NCBI RefSeq assembly: GCF_001431425.1
Contig: NZ_LDJG01000002.1
Location: 1 to 64,000 of the forward strand
Source: Stenotrophomonas nitritireducens
GTDB lineage: Bacteria; Pseudomonadota; Gammaproteobacteria; Xanthomonadales; Xanthomonadaceae
DNA: 64,000 nt
Reading direction: 5' to 3'
The notes under the pieces are model-generated. The model did not search any database. It saw only the letters and a program-made list of their open reading frames with translations, and was not told the origin of the DNA. Below are positions 28,701 through 36,686 of this stretch, piece by piece. Positions within the stretch are counted from its first letter, which is position 1. Each line of letters begins with the position of its first letter. Position numbers and translations under genes: made by a program.

Positions 28701-30243
28701 CGAGGGCGTGAGCTATGTGTTCACCGTGGCCGCCTACAACCTGGCCGGCGAAGGCGAGCCGGACAGCGCCACGGAGCTAGTGGCCGCACCGGAACTGAGC
28801 TGGATCGGCGATCTGCAGAAGATGTACGGCCAGGCCGATTTCGAGCTGCCGCTCCCGAAGAGCAACAGCCCGGGCGCGTTCACCTTCACCAGCAGCAATC
28901 CGGCGGTGGCCACGGTCAATGGCCGCACCGTCACCGTGGTGGGCGAAGGCAGCACCACGCTGACCGCTACCCAGGCGGCGACCCCCAGCTACCTCACCGG
29001 CGCGGTGGCGGTGACGCTGGTGGTCAACGCACGTCCCGACCCGACGCTGGACGCGCAGGTCAGCGGCGGCATCCAGGCGCAGGTGGACGCCAGCGTGCGC
29101 TTCGCCCAGGTGCAGGGCGACAACATTCGCGACCGCCTGCGGCAGGTGCGTTCGGGGCGCAACGCCAGCAGCGTCAATTTCGCGTTGGCCTATGCCGGCA
29201 GCCAGGGCGTACCGGGGCTGACGCTGCCGGTGGGCCGTGTGGCCGAGGCGGCGATGCCGTCCCTGCCGCAAGGCTGGGGCCTGTGGCTGGCCGGCACGGC
29301 GACCTTTGGCAAGGCCGGGCGCAACGGCCGTGCCGGTGGCGGTTTCGACTTCAACACCGGTGGCCTCACCCTCGGCGCGGACCGTGCGGTAGGCGAGCAT
29401 GTGCTGCTGGGCGTGGCCAGCAGCTGGGGCCGGCAGGGCACGGACTTCGACGACACCCCGTCCAAGGTCGATGCCGACCAGCGCTCGCTGGCGGTGTATG
29501 GCCTGTGGCGCATGGGCGAGCACCTGTTCGTGGACGGCCTGCTGGCCAACGGCCAGCTGGACTTCGACCTGGCCCGCTGGAGCGAACTGGCCAACGCCAG
29601 CGCCCATGCCACGCGCGCCGGCCAGCAATGGTTCGGCTCGCTGACCTTCGGCTACGAGCACCGCAGCACGTCGGGGCTGAGCCTGACCGGCTACGGGCGC
29701 TACGACGGCCACCGCGCCACGCTGGACGGCTACCGCGAGCGTGGGCTGGATGCCTACGACCTGGCCTATGGCCGGCAGCGGGTGGACAACAGCGCGTTGG
29801 CGGTGGGGCTGGAGGGCAGCCTGGCATTCAAGGGCGAGCGGCTGAGCTGGCGCCCGCACTGGCGCATCGAGTACCGCGGCGCGCTGGACAACCGCGGCGA
29901 CGTGTCGGTGAACTACGTGCAGCGCCCGCAGGGCACGGACTACGTGCTTGCCATGCGCAGCTACAACGACGACATGCTGGCGCTGGGGGCGGGGATGGAC
30001 CTGCAGCTGGACAGCGGTTGGATGTTCTCGCTGCTGCTGGGCCGCGAGCAGGGCCGCAACGCGATGCGCAGCAACAGCATCGGGCTGCAGGTGCGCTATG
30101 GGCAGCAGGGCGCGGGCGTGCCGATGTACGGCGGGAACGGCGACGCGTTCAACGCCGACATGACCGGCGACACGCGTCGTTGCCGTGGAGCGGCCCAGTC
30201 CTGTGCGACGCGGGGCAACGCGATGGGCGGCACCCGGCCCTGA
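22750..30243 (+). CDS. Giant modular autotransporter adhesin (2497 residues)
   Basis: A signal peptide (cleavage after 'AAPAHA', residue 37) leads into a unique domain, then two near-identical Ig-like repeats beginning 'TVSSVNSSTANGTYKVDD' / 'TVSGVTASNANRTYKIDD', a third Ig-like domain ('SVTSIAVSGSPASTDTAM'), nine fibronectin-III modules ('PGAPTIGTATAG...') alternating with eight modules that open 'QxITFxNPGAQxFGTTP' and carry one Cys pair each, and a final Ig-like module (about 2020-2096). From about 2098 a helix ('VSGGIQAQVDASVRFAQV') leads into a beta-barrel (about 2177-2450) of the autotransporter type, starting 'GLWLAGTATFGKAG'. Unusually, 47 residues follow the last strand, including 'CRGAAQSC'. 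It is probably a surface adhesin or filament. The start at 22750 has 'aggggaa' upstream; an ATG at 22723 gives a less likely N-terminus. Confidence 0.88.
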   Translation: MSIIISGGLFRKGGFLSRLKSGFATLALLALAAPAHAAITARVTYQTHAEYLALGHTNPGMLAFRRSPANGDQNNAIGVAWPTFNGNVTNYAVDLGTTPGWFSVGYSDSVTAHQETGCVTAPIDYNTFQYLDDGQTIDITLTCTASDTTPPTVSSVNSSTANGTYKVDDVIFIQVNFSETVTVTGIPQLTLETGVTDRTISYASGSGTSTLTFKYMVVAGNTSADLDYAATNALSLGGGTIKDAAGNNAILTLPVPGAANSLGANKNIVIDGVAPTVSGVTASNANRTYKIDDVLSLQVKFSETVTVTGIPQLTLETGATDRTISYASGSGTSTLTFNYTVQAGDSSADLDYVATNSLSLNGGTIKDAAGNNAILTLPAPGAANSLGANKNIVIDGVAPSVTSIAVSGSPASTDTAMAFTVTFSEPVNNVSTDDFTLVGNGAIGTIASVSTSSGNAVNVNITSITGAGTIKIDLNGSTNIVDNAGNSIPSYSSGNTHTVAIPTAPGAPTIGTATAGDAQATVTFTAPASDGGSAITTYTATPSPAVPGGPFTCAGPAACTITVTGLTNGTAYTFTVTATNGTGTSAASGASTPVTPKANQTITFNQPANYNYGTTPILGATSDSGLTVSFSSSTTSVCTVTSGGELTFASAGTCTINADQSGNASTNVAGTVTRSFTVDAITPGAPTIGTATAGNQQATVTFSAPSSTGGATITGYTVTASPGGNIGTGSGSPITVTGLTNGVSYTFTVTATNAAGTGAASTASNVVIPAAPQSITFINPGAQNFGSAPDLRILNGGASATSGLDVSFTSSTTGVCTVTSEGVLGFVTVGSCTILANQAGDAAFLAATQISRTFIVHSVIPGAPTSVVATAGDTQASVAFAAPTSTGGTSVTGYTVSVFPVDVAPVNGAGSPIVVTGLTNGQAYTFTVTADNNAGTGPASSASNSITPAAIQTITFNHPGAQNFGTTPTLIATSDSGLTPTFTSSTPEVCTITTIGGGLTFITAGTCIINADQAGNGSYLPATKVTRSFTVNAVTPGAPTIGTATVTGVGTASVVFTAPAFNGGDPALSYSVTPNPAVTGGPFTGTTSPITVSGLDAGISYTFTVTATNSIGTGSPSAASIAVTTAATQVITFANPGAQAFGTTPTLTATAESGLAVSFTSSTAGVCSISSTGLLAFHTTGGCTINADQAGDASHQPAPRVSRTFAVNAVAPGAPGIGTAILTGVGQAAVAFTEPSFNGGAAVTGYILTPSPAVAGGPFTGTTSPITVNGLTPGTRYTFTVTATNGVGTGAASAASNAVTTAATQVISFANPGAQAFGTTPTLVASVDSGLSVAFSSATPGVCSVGGDGALTFATVGDCTIHADQAGNAGTLPAPRVSQTFAVKAVVPAAPVIGAAAMTGADSVQVSFAAPGFTGGAVVTGYSVISNPGNITASGSGSPITVNGLTPGTRYTFTVTATNGAGTSPASAPSNAVTTAATQAITFANPGAQAFGTTPTLVASVDSGLSVAFSSATPGVCSVGGDGALTFATVGDCTIHADQAGNAGTLPAPRVSQTFAVKAVVPAAPVIGAAAMTGADSVQVSFAAPGFTGGAVVTGYSVISNPGNITASGSGSPITVNGLTPGTRYTFTVTATNGVGTGAASAASNAVTTAATQVISFANPGAQAFGTTPTLVASVDSGLPLRFEASTPSVCNVTAAGMLGFASAGTCTVTVHQDGDASHLPASRAQSFSVTAVVAASPVPGEVTVVGSGEVAVHFTPSAATGETITYTVTAQPGGITASGTGSPITVRGLTDGVSYTFTVAASGQTGGSSAPSAPSAPVVPQVLQTVAFDEVGPQRFDQVPVLSARADSGLPLVFSSSTQDVCTVTAAGQLAFVRAGSCTLVVEQAGDATHRPASATRTFRIEPVPPGVPDIQTLTPVGTGQVSVAFTPPAFTGGASIDGYRVTATPQGAAAPALRTMSLRAASTPGVVTATGSGSPILVQGLAEGVSYVFTVAAYNLAGEGEPDSATELVAAPELSWIGDLQKMYGQADFELPLPKSNSPGAFTFTSSNPAVATVNGRTVTVVGEGSTTLTATQAATPSYLTGAVAVTLVVNARPDPTLDAQVSGGIQAQVDASVRFAQVQGDNIRDRLRQVRSGRNASSVNFALAYAGSQGVPGLTLPVGRVAEAAMPSLPQGWGLWLAGTATFGKAGRNGRAGGGFDFNTGGLTLGADRAVGEHVLLGVASSWGRQGTDFDDTPSKVDADQRSLAVYGLWRMGEHLFVDGLLANGQLDFDLARWSELANASAHATRAGQQWFGSLTFGYEHRSTSGLSLTGYGRYDGHRATLDGYRERGLDAYDLAYGRQRVDNSALAVGLEGSLAFKGERLSWRPHWRIEYRGALDNRGDVSVNYVQRPQGTDYVLAMRSYNDDMLALGAGMDLQLDSGWMFSLLLGREQGRNAMRSNSIGLQVRYGQQGAGVPMYGGNGDAFNADMTGDTRRCRGAAQSCATRGNAMGGTRP
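26658..27701 (+). repeat. Two almost identical 522-bp tandem copies inside the autotransporter gene
   Basis: Copy one (26658-27179) and copy two (27180-27701) match nearly base for base; for example 'gattgcacgattcatgcgg' recurs at 26821 and 27343, exactly 522 bp apart. Each encodes one Cys-pair module plus one fibronectin-III module (174 residues). A third, more diverged copy begins at 27702. The DNA identity is far above that of the other modules, which points to recent duplication or gene conversion. Confidence 0.93.
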
Positions 30244-30251
30244 GCGGGGCG

Positions 30252-30276
30252 ACCGCGCCGGCGGTGCCGGCGCGGT
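30252..30276 (+). terminator. Hairpin after the autotransporter gene
   Basis: A perfect 10-bp stem (accgcgccgg / ccggcgcggt, loop cggtg) 8 bp after the stop, with only a short T run (ttcc). It is probably the terminator of the autotransporter message. Confidence 0.6.
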
Positions 30277-30388
30277 TCCATGCAGGCATACGGCAACGGA
30301 GCGCGAGCCACGTTGCCGCGCCATGCCCTGCCGATCGGTACCGCAGCGGGAACACGGTCCGAACCCCGCGTCTCGCGCATGCTCCCCC

Positions 30389-30428
30389 TGAAAGAAAACA
30401 GCCACCGTGACCGCGTCACGGTGGCTGT
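30389..30428 (-). terminator. Rho-independent terminator of the TonB receptor gene
   Basis: A perfect 13-bp stem (acagccaccgtga / tcacggtggctgt at 30398-30410 and 30416-30428). On the minus strand it is followed by 'tttctttcag', a proper T tract, 28 bases after the receptor stop. Confidence 0.9.
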
Positions 30429-30455
30429 CGTGCCGGGTGATGCCCGGATTGACGC

Positions 30456-33239
30456 TCAGAGCCTGTATTCGACCGTCATGAAGTACTCGGCGCCGGCCGG
30501 GTTGTACTTGCTGATGTCCGCGTACGGCCACCACTTCTCCGAGGCGTGGCGCCAGGGCTTCTTGTCCAGCACGTTGACCGCGGCCAGGTTGAAGGAGAGC
30601 GCGTCGGTGGCGCGGTAGCCCAGCGACAGGTTCACCGTGGTCCACGGCTTGAAGCGCTCGTACGCGTCGGCCCAGCGTACCGGCGAGGAGCCGAGCCGGT
30701 TGATGTGCACGTAGCTGGATACGCGCTTGTAGTCCCAGCCCAGGGTCATGTTGGAGCGGGTGCGGAACTCGTTGTTCCACTGCCGGTCGCGGATGTTCTC
30801 GACCTCGTCCTCGGGCAGGTAGCGGCTGAGCGTCTTGAGGATGTGGGTGTAGCCGATGCGTGCCGAGAAACGGCCCCAATGCTCGGTCGGCAGGCTCGAG
30901 TTCCAGGTCATGTCCACGCCGTCCTGGCGGTACATGCCGGTGTTGAACGGGCTGGTGATCACCGACTGCACGCCATCGCCGCGGCCGCCGCGCTGCACGC
31001 GCGCCAGCATGGTCTGGCACTTGGGCGAGTTGGCGTCCACGTCCCTGCCCTGCACGTCATAGCCCAGCGCGCACTCGGCGGCGTAGCGCAGCACCGCGTC
31101 GGCGCCGATGACGCCGACCTGGTCGTTCAACTCGACGCTGTACCAGTCCAGGCTGAAGGAATGGTTGCCGCCGAGCTGGGCGACCAGGCCGATGGTGTCG
31201 CTGGACCCCTTTTCCTCGCGCAGTGCCGGATCGCCCTCGGAGTACTGGCGGATCGAACCGGTGCCGTACTTCTCGCCGCAGCCCTGCCAGCTTGCGCCGC
31301 GCGCCAGTCCCTCGCCCTTCACGCAGGCCAGGTAGTCCACGCCGCTGGTGTAGGACGAACTACGCTCGGCGAACATCACGTGCATGTCCGGGGCGCGGAA
31401 CGAGGTGGCATGCGAGGCGCGCACCAGCAGCCAGTCCGACGGCCGCCAGCTCAGGCCGGCCTGCCAGGTGAAGGCACCGCCGACGTCGGAGGCATCGTCG
31501 TAGTAGTCGTAGCGCGAGGCCAGCTTCGCATCCCACTGGCCGAAGCCGGAACCGGCGGGCAGCAGCGGCACCGAGAACTCGGTGCCCAGCGCGTAGTGGT
31601 TGCGCTTGCCCTGGCCGCGGATGCCGCTCCAGCCGTAGATCTCGCCATCGACGGTGGGCTGGTCGGTGATGAAGCGGTAGGTATCGCGGTTGGCCTCGGC
31701 CACGGCGGCGAAGGCCAGCGGCCCGGCCGGCAGTTCGAACAGCGAGCCGGAGAGGTCGGCGGTGAAGGCCTGCGAGGTGGAGCGGCCGTCGCCGACCGAG
31801 GTGTACATCGCGTCGCGGAACTGGTCCGGGGTAAGCGTGCCGAAGAAATCCAGGTCGCCATCGGGCAGCAGGTTGCCGTCGAGGCGGTCCTTGCCAACCC
31901 GCACCCAGCGGCTGCCGGACCAGGGGAAGGACCAGTCGCGGCCCTGCTGGCCGAACAGCAGCGAGAGCATGGCCTGGTCGTTGAAGCGATCCACGCTGTC
32001 GCGGTAGCGGTAGCGGCCGTAGTTGTAGTTCAGGCTGTAGTCCAGCTCGCCCACGGTGCCGCGGATGCCGGCGATGACGACGTCGTTGTCTTCCTTGAAC
32101 GACTGGTTGCTGCCGGTGAACTCGGAATTGCGGAAGGTGCGGTAGATGTGCCGCCATGCCTTCGCGTCCGGTACCGGTGCCTGCATGTCTTCGACCACTT
32201 CGTAGTCCACCGCGAAACCGTAGCGGTACAGGCCGGCGTCGGCGCGCGAGCGGGTGGACAGCGCGGTGGCGTACAGCTCGTGGTCGCCGAGGTGGTGGCT
32301 GAGGTTGAGGAAGCCGAACAGGCGCTTGCGGCCGTTGCGCACGGTGTAGCTGTCGAAGTCGTTGTCGCCGCAGTAGTTCTCGCTGCCTTCGCCGGCCCAG
32401 CCGGGGCGTACCGCCTCGTAGCCCAGCGTGCCGCAGCGGTTGCCGATGTCGAGCAGGTCCCAGCCGGTGTCGCGGTCCCAGAACGACATCACCTGGGTCG
32501 GTTCGCGGTAGTCGGGGTCGGGCGAGCGGTCGGGCGAGGCGAACCAGCTGCGCTGGTCGCCGCGGATCGGCCAGCGCTTGTCCCATTCCAGGCCGGCGCT
32601 GATGCGGGTGTCGCCGAACTCGAAACCGGTGGTGAGCGTGGCGCGTTCGGAGCGGCCGCCGCCGTGCACGGTATCGCCATGCCGCCAGGACACGGTGGTG
32701 CCCTCGATGCGGTCCTTGAGGATGACGTTGACCACGCCGGCCACCGCGTCCGAACCGTAGATCGCCGAGGCGCCGCTGGTCAGGATCTCGACCCGGTCCA
32801 CCGCCGAGGTCGGGATCATTGCCAGGTTGGTGACGTTGCCGCTGATGCCGCCCGAAGGCTTGGGCAGCACGGGGATGCGGCGGCCGTTGAGCAGCACCAG
32901 CGTGTAGCCGGGGCCGAAGCCGCGCAGGTTCAGCGCCTGGGCGTTGGCGTTGAAGTTGTTGGTGTTTTCCTCGCCGACGAAGACGCCGGTGTTCACCGTC
33001 AGGTTCGACAGCGCGTCGTAGACGTTGGCGAAGCCCTGGTGCTCCAGGTCCTGCGCTGTGACGACCTGTACCGGGTCGATGCCCTCGATCTCGGTGCGCT
33101 TGATGCGCGAACCGGTGACTTCCACCTTGTCCAGCGACGTGGTGGTGTCGCCTTTCGCCGCCTGCGCCGTCGCCAGCGACGGCAGCAATGCGGTGACGAT
33201 GGCGCTGGCAATGATGCTGCGTTTCCGTGTAACCCTCAT
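30456..33239 (-). CDS. TonB-dependent receptor (large, nutrient type)
   Basis: 927 residues. The signal peptide ends near 'ATAQAAKG' (about residue 27); the plug opens with 'LDKVEVTGSRIKRTEIEG', a TonB-box/plug pattern of the large Xanthomonas receptors, and has 'NLRGFGPGYTLVLLNGRRIP' and 'VEILTSGASAIYGSDAVAGV'. The barrel ends in 'YFMTVEYRL', with a penultimate aromatic pattern fitting BAM recognition. It imports a large or scarce substrate across the outer membrane. The substrate is not evident; the neighbours point to glycopeptide or arabinan pieces, an inference. The start at 33239 follows 'ggggaggggat'; the frame runs on to 33422 without meaning. Confidence 0.9.
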   Translation of the reverse strand: MRVTRKRSIIASAIVTALLPSLATAQAAKGDTTTSLDKVEVTGSRIKRTEIEGIDPVQVVTAQDLEHQGFANVYDALSNLTVNTGVFVGEENTNNFNANAQALNLRGFGPGYTLVLLNGRRIPVLPKPSGGISGNVTNLAMIPTSAVDRVEILTSGASAIYGSDAVAGVVNVILKDRIEGTTVSWRHGDTVHGGGRSERATLTTGFEFGDTRISAGLEWDKRWPIRGDQRSWFASPDRSPDPDYREPTQVMSFWDRDTGWDLLDIGNRCGTLGYEAVRPGWAGEGSENYCGDNDFDSYTVRNGRKRLFGFLNLSHHLGDHELYATALSTRSRADAGLYRYGFAVDYEVVEDMQAPVPDAKAWRHIYRTFRNSEFTGSNQSFKEDNDVVIAGIRGTVGELDYSLNYNYGRYRYRDSVDRFNDQAMLSLLFGQQGRDWSFPWSGSRWVRVGKDRLDGNLLPDGDLDFFGTLTPDQFRDAMYTSVGDGRSTSQAFTADLSGSLFELPAGPLAFAAVAEANRDTYRFITDQPTVDGEIYGWSGIRGQGKRNHYALGTEFSVPLLPAGSGFGQWDAKLASRYDYYDDASDVGGAFTWQAGLSWRPSDWLLVRASHATSFRAPDMHVMFAERSSSYTSGVDYLACVKGEGLARGASWQGCGEKYGTGSIRQYSEGDPALREEKGSSDTIGLVAQLGGNHSFSLDWYSVELNDQVGVIGADAVLRYAAECALGYDVQGRDVDANSPKCQTMLARVQRGGRGDGVQSVITSPFNTGMYRQDGVDMTWNSSLPTEHWGRFSARIGYTHILKTLSRYLPEDEVENIRDRQWNNEFRTRSNMTLGWDYKRVSSYVHINRLGSSPVRWADAYERFKPWTTVNLSLGYRATDALSFNLAAVNVLDKKPWRHASEKWWPYADISKYNPAGAEYFMTVEYRL

Positions 33240-33569
33240 ATCCCCTCCCCGAAGTATGTCGGCCGCGCATGCGTTGCGCATGCCACGGCAGCAAAGGACG
33301 CAATGGCGCCTCTGCCATGGTCTTGAGAGCGGGGTGCCTGCCGATAGCACGAAACGCGGGCGACCGATGCGGAACTCCGCATAGCGCCACGGCGAAAATC
33401 CGGGTCGGGTTATCGCCCGCACGGCGTCAGCCGGCGCATGCGCTGGAAGGGAGGGCGACTCCGATCCCGGTCTTCAGCCCGGCAAAAAAAAGCGACCGGG
33501 CCATGGCGGCCCGGTCGCGGCGATACCGGAGTAAGGGAGAGAGCAACCGGTAACGGAAACCGTGGCGTG
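33240..33569. other. 330-bp intergenic region: receptor promoter and phosphatase terminator
   Basis: No gene seen. Next to the receptor start lies an inverted repeat (gcatgcg-ttg-cgcatgc, 33267-33283) 28-44 bases upstream of the start codon, a candidate operator. The far end holds the terminator at 33484-33518. The middle has no recognised structure apart from a short gcgga/tccgc palindrome near 33370. Confidence 0.55.
33484..33518 (-). terminator. Strong rho-independent terminator of the minus-strand operon
   Basis: On the minus strand an 11-bp perfect stem (gcgaccgggcc / ggcccggtcgc, 5-base loop) is followed by eight T residues. It lies about 50 bp after the phosphatase stop and ends the transcript that contains transaldolase and upstream genes. 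Confidence 0.95.
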
Positions 33570-34400
33570 TCAGTAGGCCGTGGTCGGCAGCGGCTGGGCC
33601 AGCGCGGCGGCGCTGGCGTCGCAGTCGGCCGGCGGCACGCCATTGCGCGCGCGCGCTGTCGCCAGTTCCGCGCGCGCGGCGTCCATGTCGTGGCGGAACT
33701 GCGGGTCGGCATGCAGGCGCGCGACCACCGCCGAGCCCATGAAGCGCCCGGACAGCACGTCGCTGTGCCAGTGCACGTTGCACACCAGCCGGCTTTCGCC
33801 ATAGCTGCGGCCGCGGGCGAGGATGGCGTCGCTGCGGTCCGGCGCCAGCTCGGCGAGGATCAGCGCCCATGCCCAGCCGATGGAGGTGTGCCCGGACGGA
33901 TAGGAGCCGTTCTCCGCCAGCCCCGCTTCCTTGTCCGGCGTGCAGGTGGATTCGCCGTTGACCATGAACGGCCGCGTGCGGTTGTAGCGGTGCTTGGCGG
34001 CGTCGCTGACCACCGCCGCGTCGGTGCGGGTGCGGCGCAGCAGGCCATACAGGCGCGGCGTGGCGGCCTCGTCGATGCGGGTGCCGATGGCGCAGGCGAA
34101 GATCGATGCGGCCTCGGGGAACTGCAGGTTGGCATCGGCGATGGCCTGCTGCCAGCGCGGCGTGCCGCGCAGGTTGCGCGCCAGGTTGACCTGCTCGTCC
34201 AGCGCGAACGCGGCCGACCCCGGCGCCGGCGGCGGCGGCAGCAGGGCGATGCTGTCCGGCAGCTGTTCGGTCTCCAGATAGCCGCGGGCGACGCCCGGGC
34301 GGATCTCGGGAACCGCATGCCGCGCGGCCGGTGTGGCGCAGGCGCTGGCCAGCAGGCACAGGCTGGCGGCGAACAGGAGCGGGGTACGCATCGGGGTCAT
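33570..34400 (-). CDS. Exported PAP2-family acid phosphatase
   Basis: 276 residues with a signal peptide ending near 'LLASACATP'; Cys21 could make it a lipoprotein, but the lipobox is poor (ASAC). The three PAP2 motifs are complete: K-x6-RP ('KHRYNRTRP'), PSGH ('GSYPSGHTSIG') and SR-x5-H-x3-D ('SRLVCNVHWHSD'). It resembles class A non-specific acid phosphatases of the periplasm, which release phosphate from sugar phosphates and nucleotides. It starts 8 bp after transaldolase, so it is in the same transcript, and is followed by the strong terminator. Confidence 0.9.
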   Translation of the reverse strand: MTPMRTPLLFAASLCLLASACATPAARHAVPEIRPGVARGYLETEQLPDSIALLPPPPAPGSAAFALDEQVNLARNLRGTPRWQQAIADANLQFPEAASIFACAIGTRIDEAATPRLYGLLRRTRTDAAVVSDAAKHRYNRTRPFMVNGESTCTPDKEAGLAENGSYPSGHTSIGWAWALILAELAPDRSDAILARGRSYGESRLVCNVHWHSDVLSGRFMGSAVVARLHADPQFRHDMDAARAELATARARNGVPPADCDASAAALAQPLPTTAY

Positions 34401-34408
34401 GGCGGGCC

Positions 34409-35365
34409 TCAGGCGAGTCGGGCGGCGATGTTCTGCCGCAGGGTGAGCAGGTCTCTGGCGAAGGCATCGATGCCGGTGGCCAGCTTCTCGGTCGCCATCG
34501 GGTCGGCGGCCATGTCGGCGTCGAACTTCGCTTCGTCGATCGCGGCAACGTCGACCGCCTCGGCCGGCTGCGGCGAGAGCTTGCGCGGCAGCTCGCCCTG
34601 GTCGGCGTCGAGCTTCTCCAGCAGGTCCGGCGAAATGGTCAGGCGGTCGCAGCCGGCCAGCGCCTCGATCTGCGCGGTCGAGCGGAACGAGGCGCCCATC
34701 ACCACCGTGGCCGAGCCGCGGCGCTTGAACTCGGCATACACGCCGCGCACGAACTTCACGCCCGGGTCTTCGTCGATGCTGGCCGGGGTCTGGCCGTTGG
34801 CCACGTACCAGTCGAGGATGCGGCCGACGAACGGCGAGATCAGGAATGCGCCGGCTTCCGAGCAGGCCAGCGCCTGGGTCGGATTGAAGATCAGGGTCAG
34901 GTTGCAGTCTATGCCCTCGGCCTGCAGCACGCGCGCGGCTTCCACGCCGGCCCAGGTGGCGGCGATCTTGATCAGCACCTTGCCGCGCGGCACGCCGGCC
35001 GCCTCGTACATGGCGATGAACTGGCGCGCCTTGGCGATGGTCGCTTCGGTGTCGTGGGCCTGGTCGGCATCGACTTCGGTGGAAACGCGGCCCGGCACCA
35101 GTTCGGCCAGCATCGTGCCCACGCCGATGGTCAGGCGGTCGACCACGGCCTTGGCCACGTCATCGCGCTCGCCGGCCTGCGCACGGCCCCATGCCAGCTC
35201 GCGCTCGATCAGCCCGGCGTAGACCGGCAGGTCGAGGGCCTTCTTCACCAGCGTCGGGTTGGTGGTGCAGTCGACCGGGCGCAGGCGCTTGATGGCCTCG
35301 TAATCGCCGGTATCGGCGACGACGACGGACAGTCCGCGCAGTTGGGCGAGCCTGGAGGGGGTCAT
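34409..35365 (-). CDS. tal: Transaldolase
   Basis: 318 residues, the length of E. coli TalB. The Schiff-base Lys133 lies in '[11 protein letters not shown]'; '[12 protein letters not shown]', 'STEVDADQA' and 'CNLTLIFN' are conserved blocks. It moves a dihydroxyacetone unit between sedoheptulose-7-P and glyceraldehyde-3-P in the pentose phosphate pathway. The start at 35365 fits the family; the longer frame is meaningless. It lies 13 bp after the CoA-transferase gene and 8 bp before the phosphatase. A pentose-phosphate enzyme downstream of an arabinofuranosidase and a sugar kinase fits pentose use. Confidence 0.95.
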   Translation of the reverse strand: MTPSRLAQLRGLSVVVADTGDYEAIKRLRPVDCTTNPTLVKKALDLPVYAGLIERELAWGRAQAGERDDVAKAVVDRLTIGVGTMLAELVPGRVSTEVDADQAHDTEATIAKARQFIAMYEAAGVPRGKVLIKIAATWAGVEAARVLQAEGIDCNLTLIFNPTQALACSEAGAFLISPFVGRILDWYVANGQTPASIDEDPGVKFVRGVYAEFKRRGSATVVMGASFRSTAQIEALAGCDRLTISPDLLEKLDADQGELPRKLSPQPAEAVDVAAIDEAKFDADMAADPMATEKLATGIDAFARDLLTLRQNIAARLA

Positions 35366-35378
35366 TGTGCGTTCCGGA

Positions 35379-36581
35379 TCAGGGCGTGGCGCCGTCTTCG
35401 GCGACGCGGGCGAGAAGGGTGGCGGTGTCCTGGTCGAACACCGGCGCGGCGAACGGCGGCGGGCCGGGCGTGCGCCCGAACACGATCGGGCGGGTGATGC
35501 CACGGTAGCTGCCCAGCACCGGATGCGGCAGCGAAGCGACCATGTCCTCGGCCTGCACCTGCGGATGCTCGAACATGTCCTCGACCTTGCGCGCGGCCGC
35601 GCACGGCACGTCCTCGCCGAACAGCGCCTCCCACTCCAGCGCGCCGCGCGCGGCCAGCGCGGCGTGCAGCCGCGCCAGCAGTTCCTCCGAATGCGCCGCG
35701 CGCTTGCGCACGCTGTCGTAGCGCGGATCGGCGGCCAGCTCCGGCAGGCCGGTCTTCTCGCACAGCGCCTGCCAGAAATGCGGGGTGTTGGCCGAGATGT
35801 AGAGCCAGCCGTCGGCGGTCGGGTGGATGCCGGTAACGCCGCCCGAGCGCATGTCGCGGCCCACCGCCTCCGGTTCGCCCTCGGCCCAGATCATCCGCGC
35901 CGACTGCATGGTCAGCGCGCTGCGCAGCAGCGACACGCCGACGAACTGGCCCTCGCCGCTGCGCTCGCGCTCGTACAGCGCCGAGGACACGCCCGCGGCC
36001 ACCAGCGCGGCGGCGTAATAGTCCACCACCGAGCCGTAGAGGATCTCCGGCGCGCCGCCGGGCTTGCCCTGCATCGCGCACATGCCGGTCATGGTCTGCA
36101 GCACCTGGTCGTAGCCGGCCTTGTCGCGCAGCGGGCCGTTCTCGCCGTAACCGGTGACCGCGCAGTACACCAACCGCGGGTTGAGCCGCTGCAGGCTGTC
36201 GAAGTCGATGCCCAGCCGTGCCGGCACGCCGGGGCGGAAGTTGTGCACCAGCACGTCGGCCTCGCGCACCAGCCGCATCAGCACCGCGCGCTGGTCGGAC
36301 TGCTTCAGGTCCAGCACCACGCCGCGCTTGGAGCGGTTGACGCCGAGGAAGGCGCGGCTCTCCGCCTCCAGCGTGGACGGATACTTGCGCAGGTTGTCGC
36401 CGCCCGGCGGCTCCACCTTGATCACTTCCGCGCCCTGGTCGGCCAGCAGCGTGCAGCCGTACGGGCCGGCGATGTAGGCGCTCAGGTCGAGCACGCGCAC
36501 GCCGCCGAGCGGTCCGGCGGCGCCGTCGCGGCGGGCGATGTCGAAGGGAGAGGGGCTGTGGCTTCCTGACATGGGGTGCAC
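35379..36581 (-). CDS. CaiB/BaiF-type (class III) CoA-transferase
   Basis: 400 residues. '[20 protein letters not shown]' and '[20 protein letters not shown]' are the CoA-binding start of the family, and Asp158 in '[13 protein letters not shown]' is the residue that forms the glutamyl/aspartyl-CoA intermediate. Family members move CoA between carboxylic acids. The start at 36581 has 'aaggaat' upstream; Met4 is an alternative. The acid substrate is unknown. It lies 105 bp downstream of GH127 and just before tal, so it may or may not share the carbohydrate transcript. The only CoA-ester partner enzyme in the window is the CitE-like lyase at 49050. Confidence 0.9.
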   Translation of the reverse strand: MHPMSGSHSPSPFDIARRDGAAGPLGGVRVLDLSAYIAGPYGCTLLADQGAEVIKVEPPGGDNLRKYPSTLEAESRAFLGVNRSKRGVVLDLKQSDQRAVLMRLVREADVLVHNFRPGVPARLGIDFDSLQRLNPRLVYCAVTGYGENGPLRDKAGYDQVLQTMTGMCAMQGKPGGAPEILYGSVVDYYAAALVAAGVSSALYERERSGEGQFVGVSLLRSALTMQSARMIWAEGEPEAVGRDMRSGGVTGIHPTADGWLYISANTPHFWQALCEKTGLPELAADPRYDSVRKRAAHSEELLARLHAALAARGALEWEALFGEDVPCAAARKVEDMFEHPQVQAEDMVASLPHPVLGSYRGITRPIVFGRTPGPPPFAAPVFDQDTATLLARVAEDGATP

Positions 36582-36686
36582 TCGATTCCTTGATTGCAGT
36601 TTCCTCCGCGGTGCCGGGAAGAAACATATCGTGCGGGTATTTTCAGCGAGGACTTAAAGCGGCGAATGGGCGCTGGGCTGGCGCCT

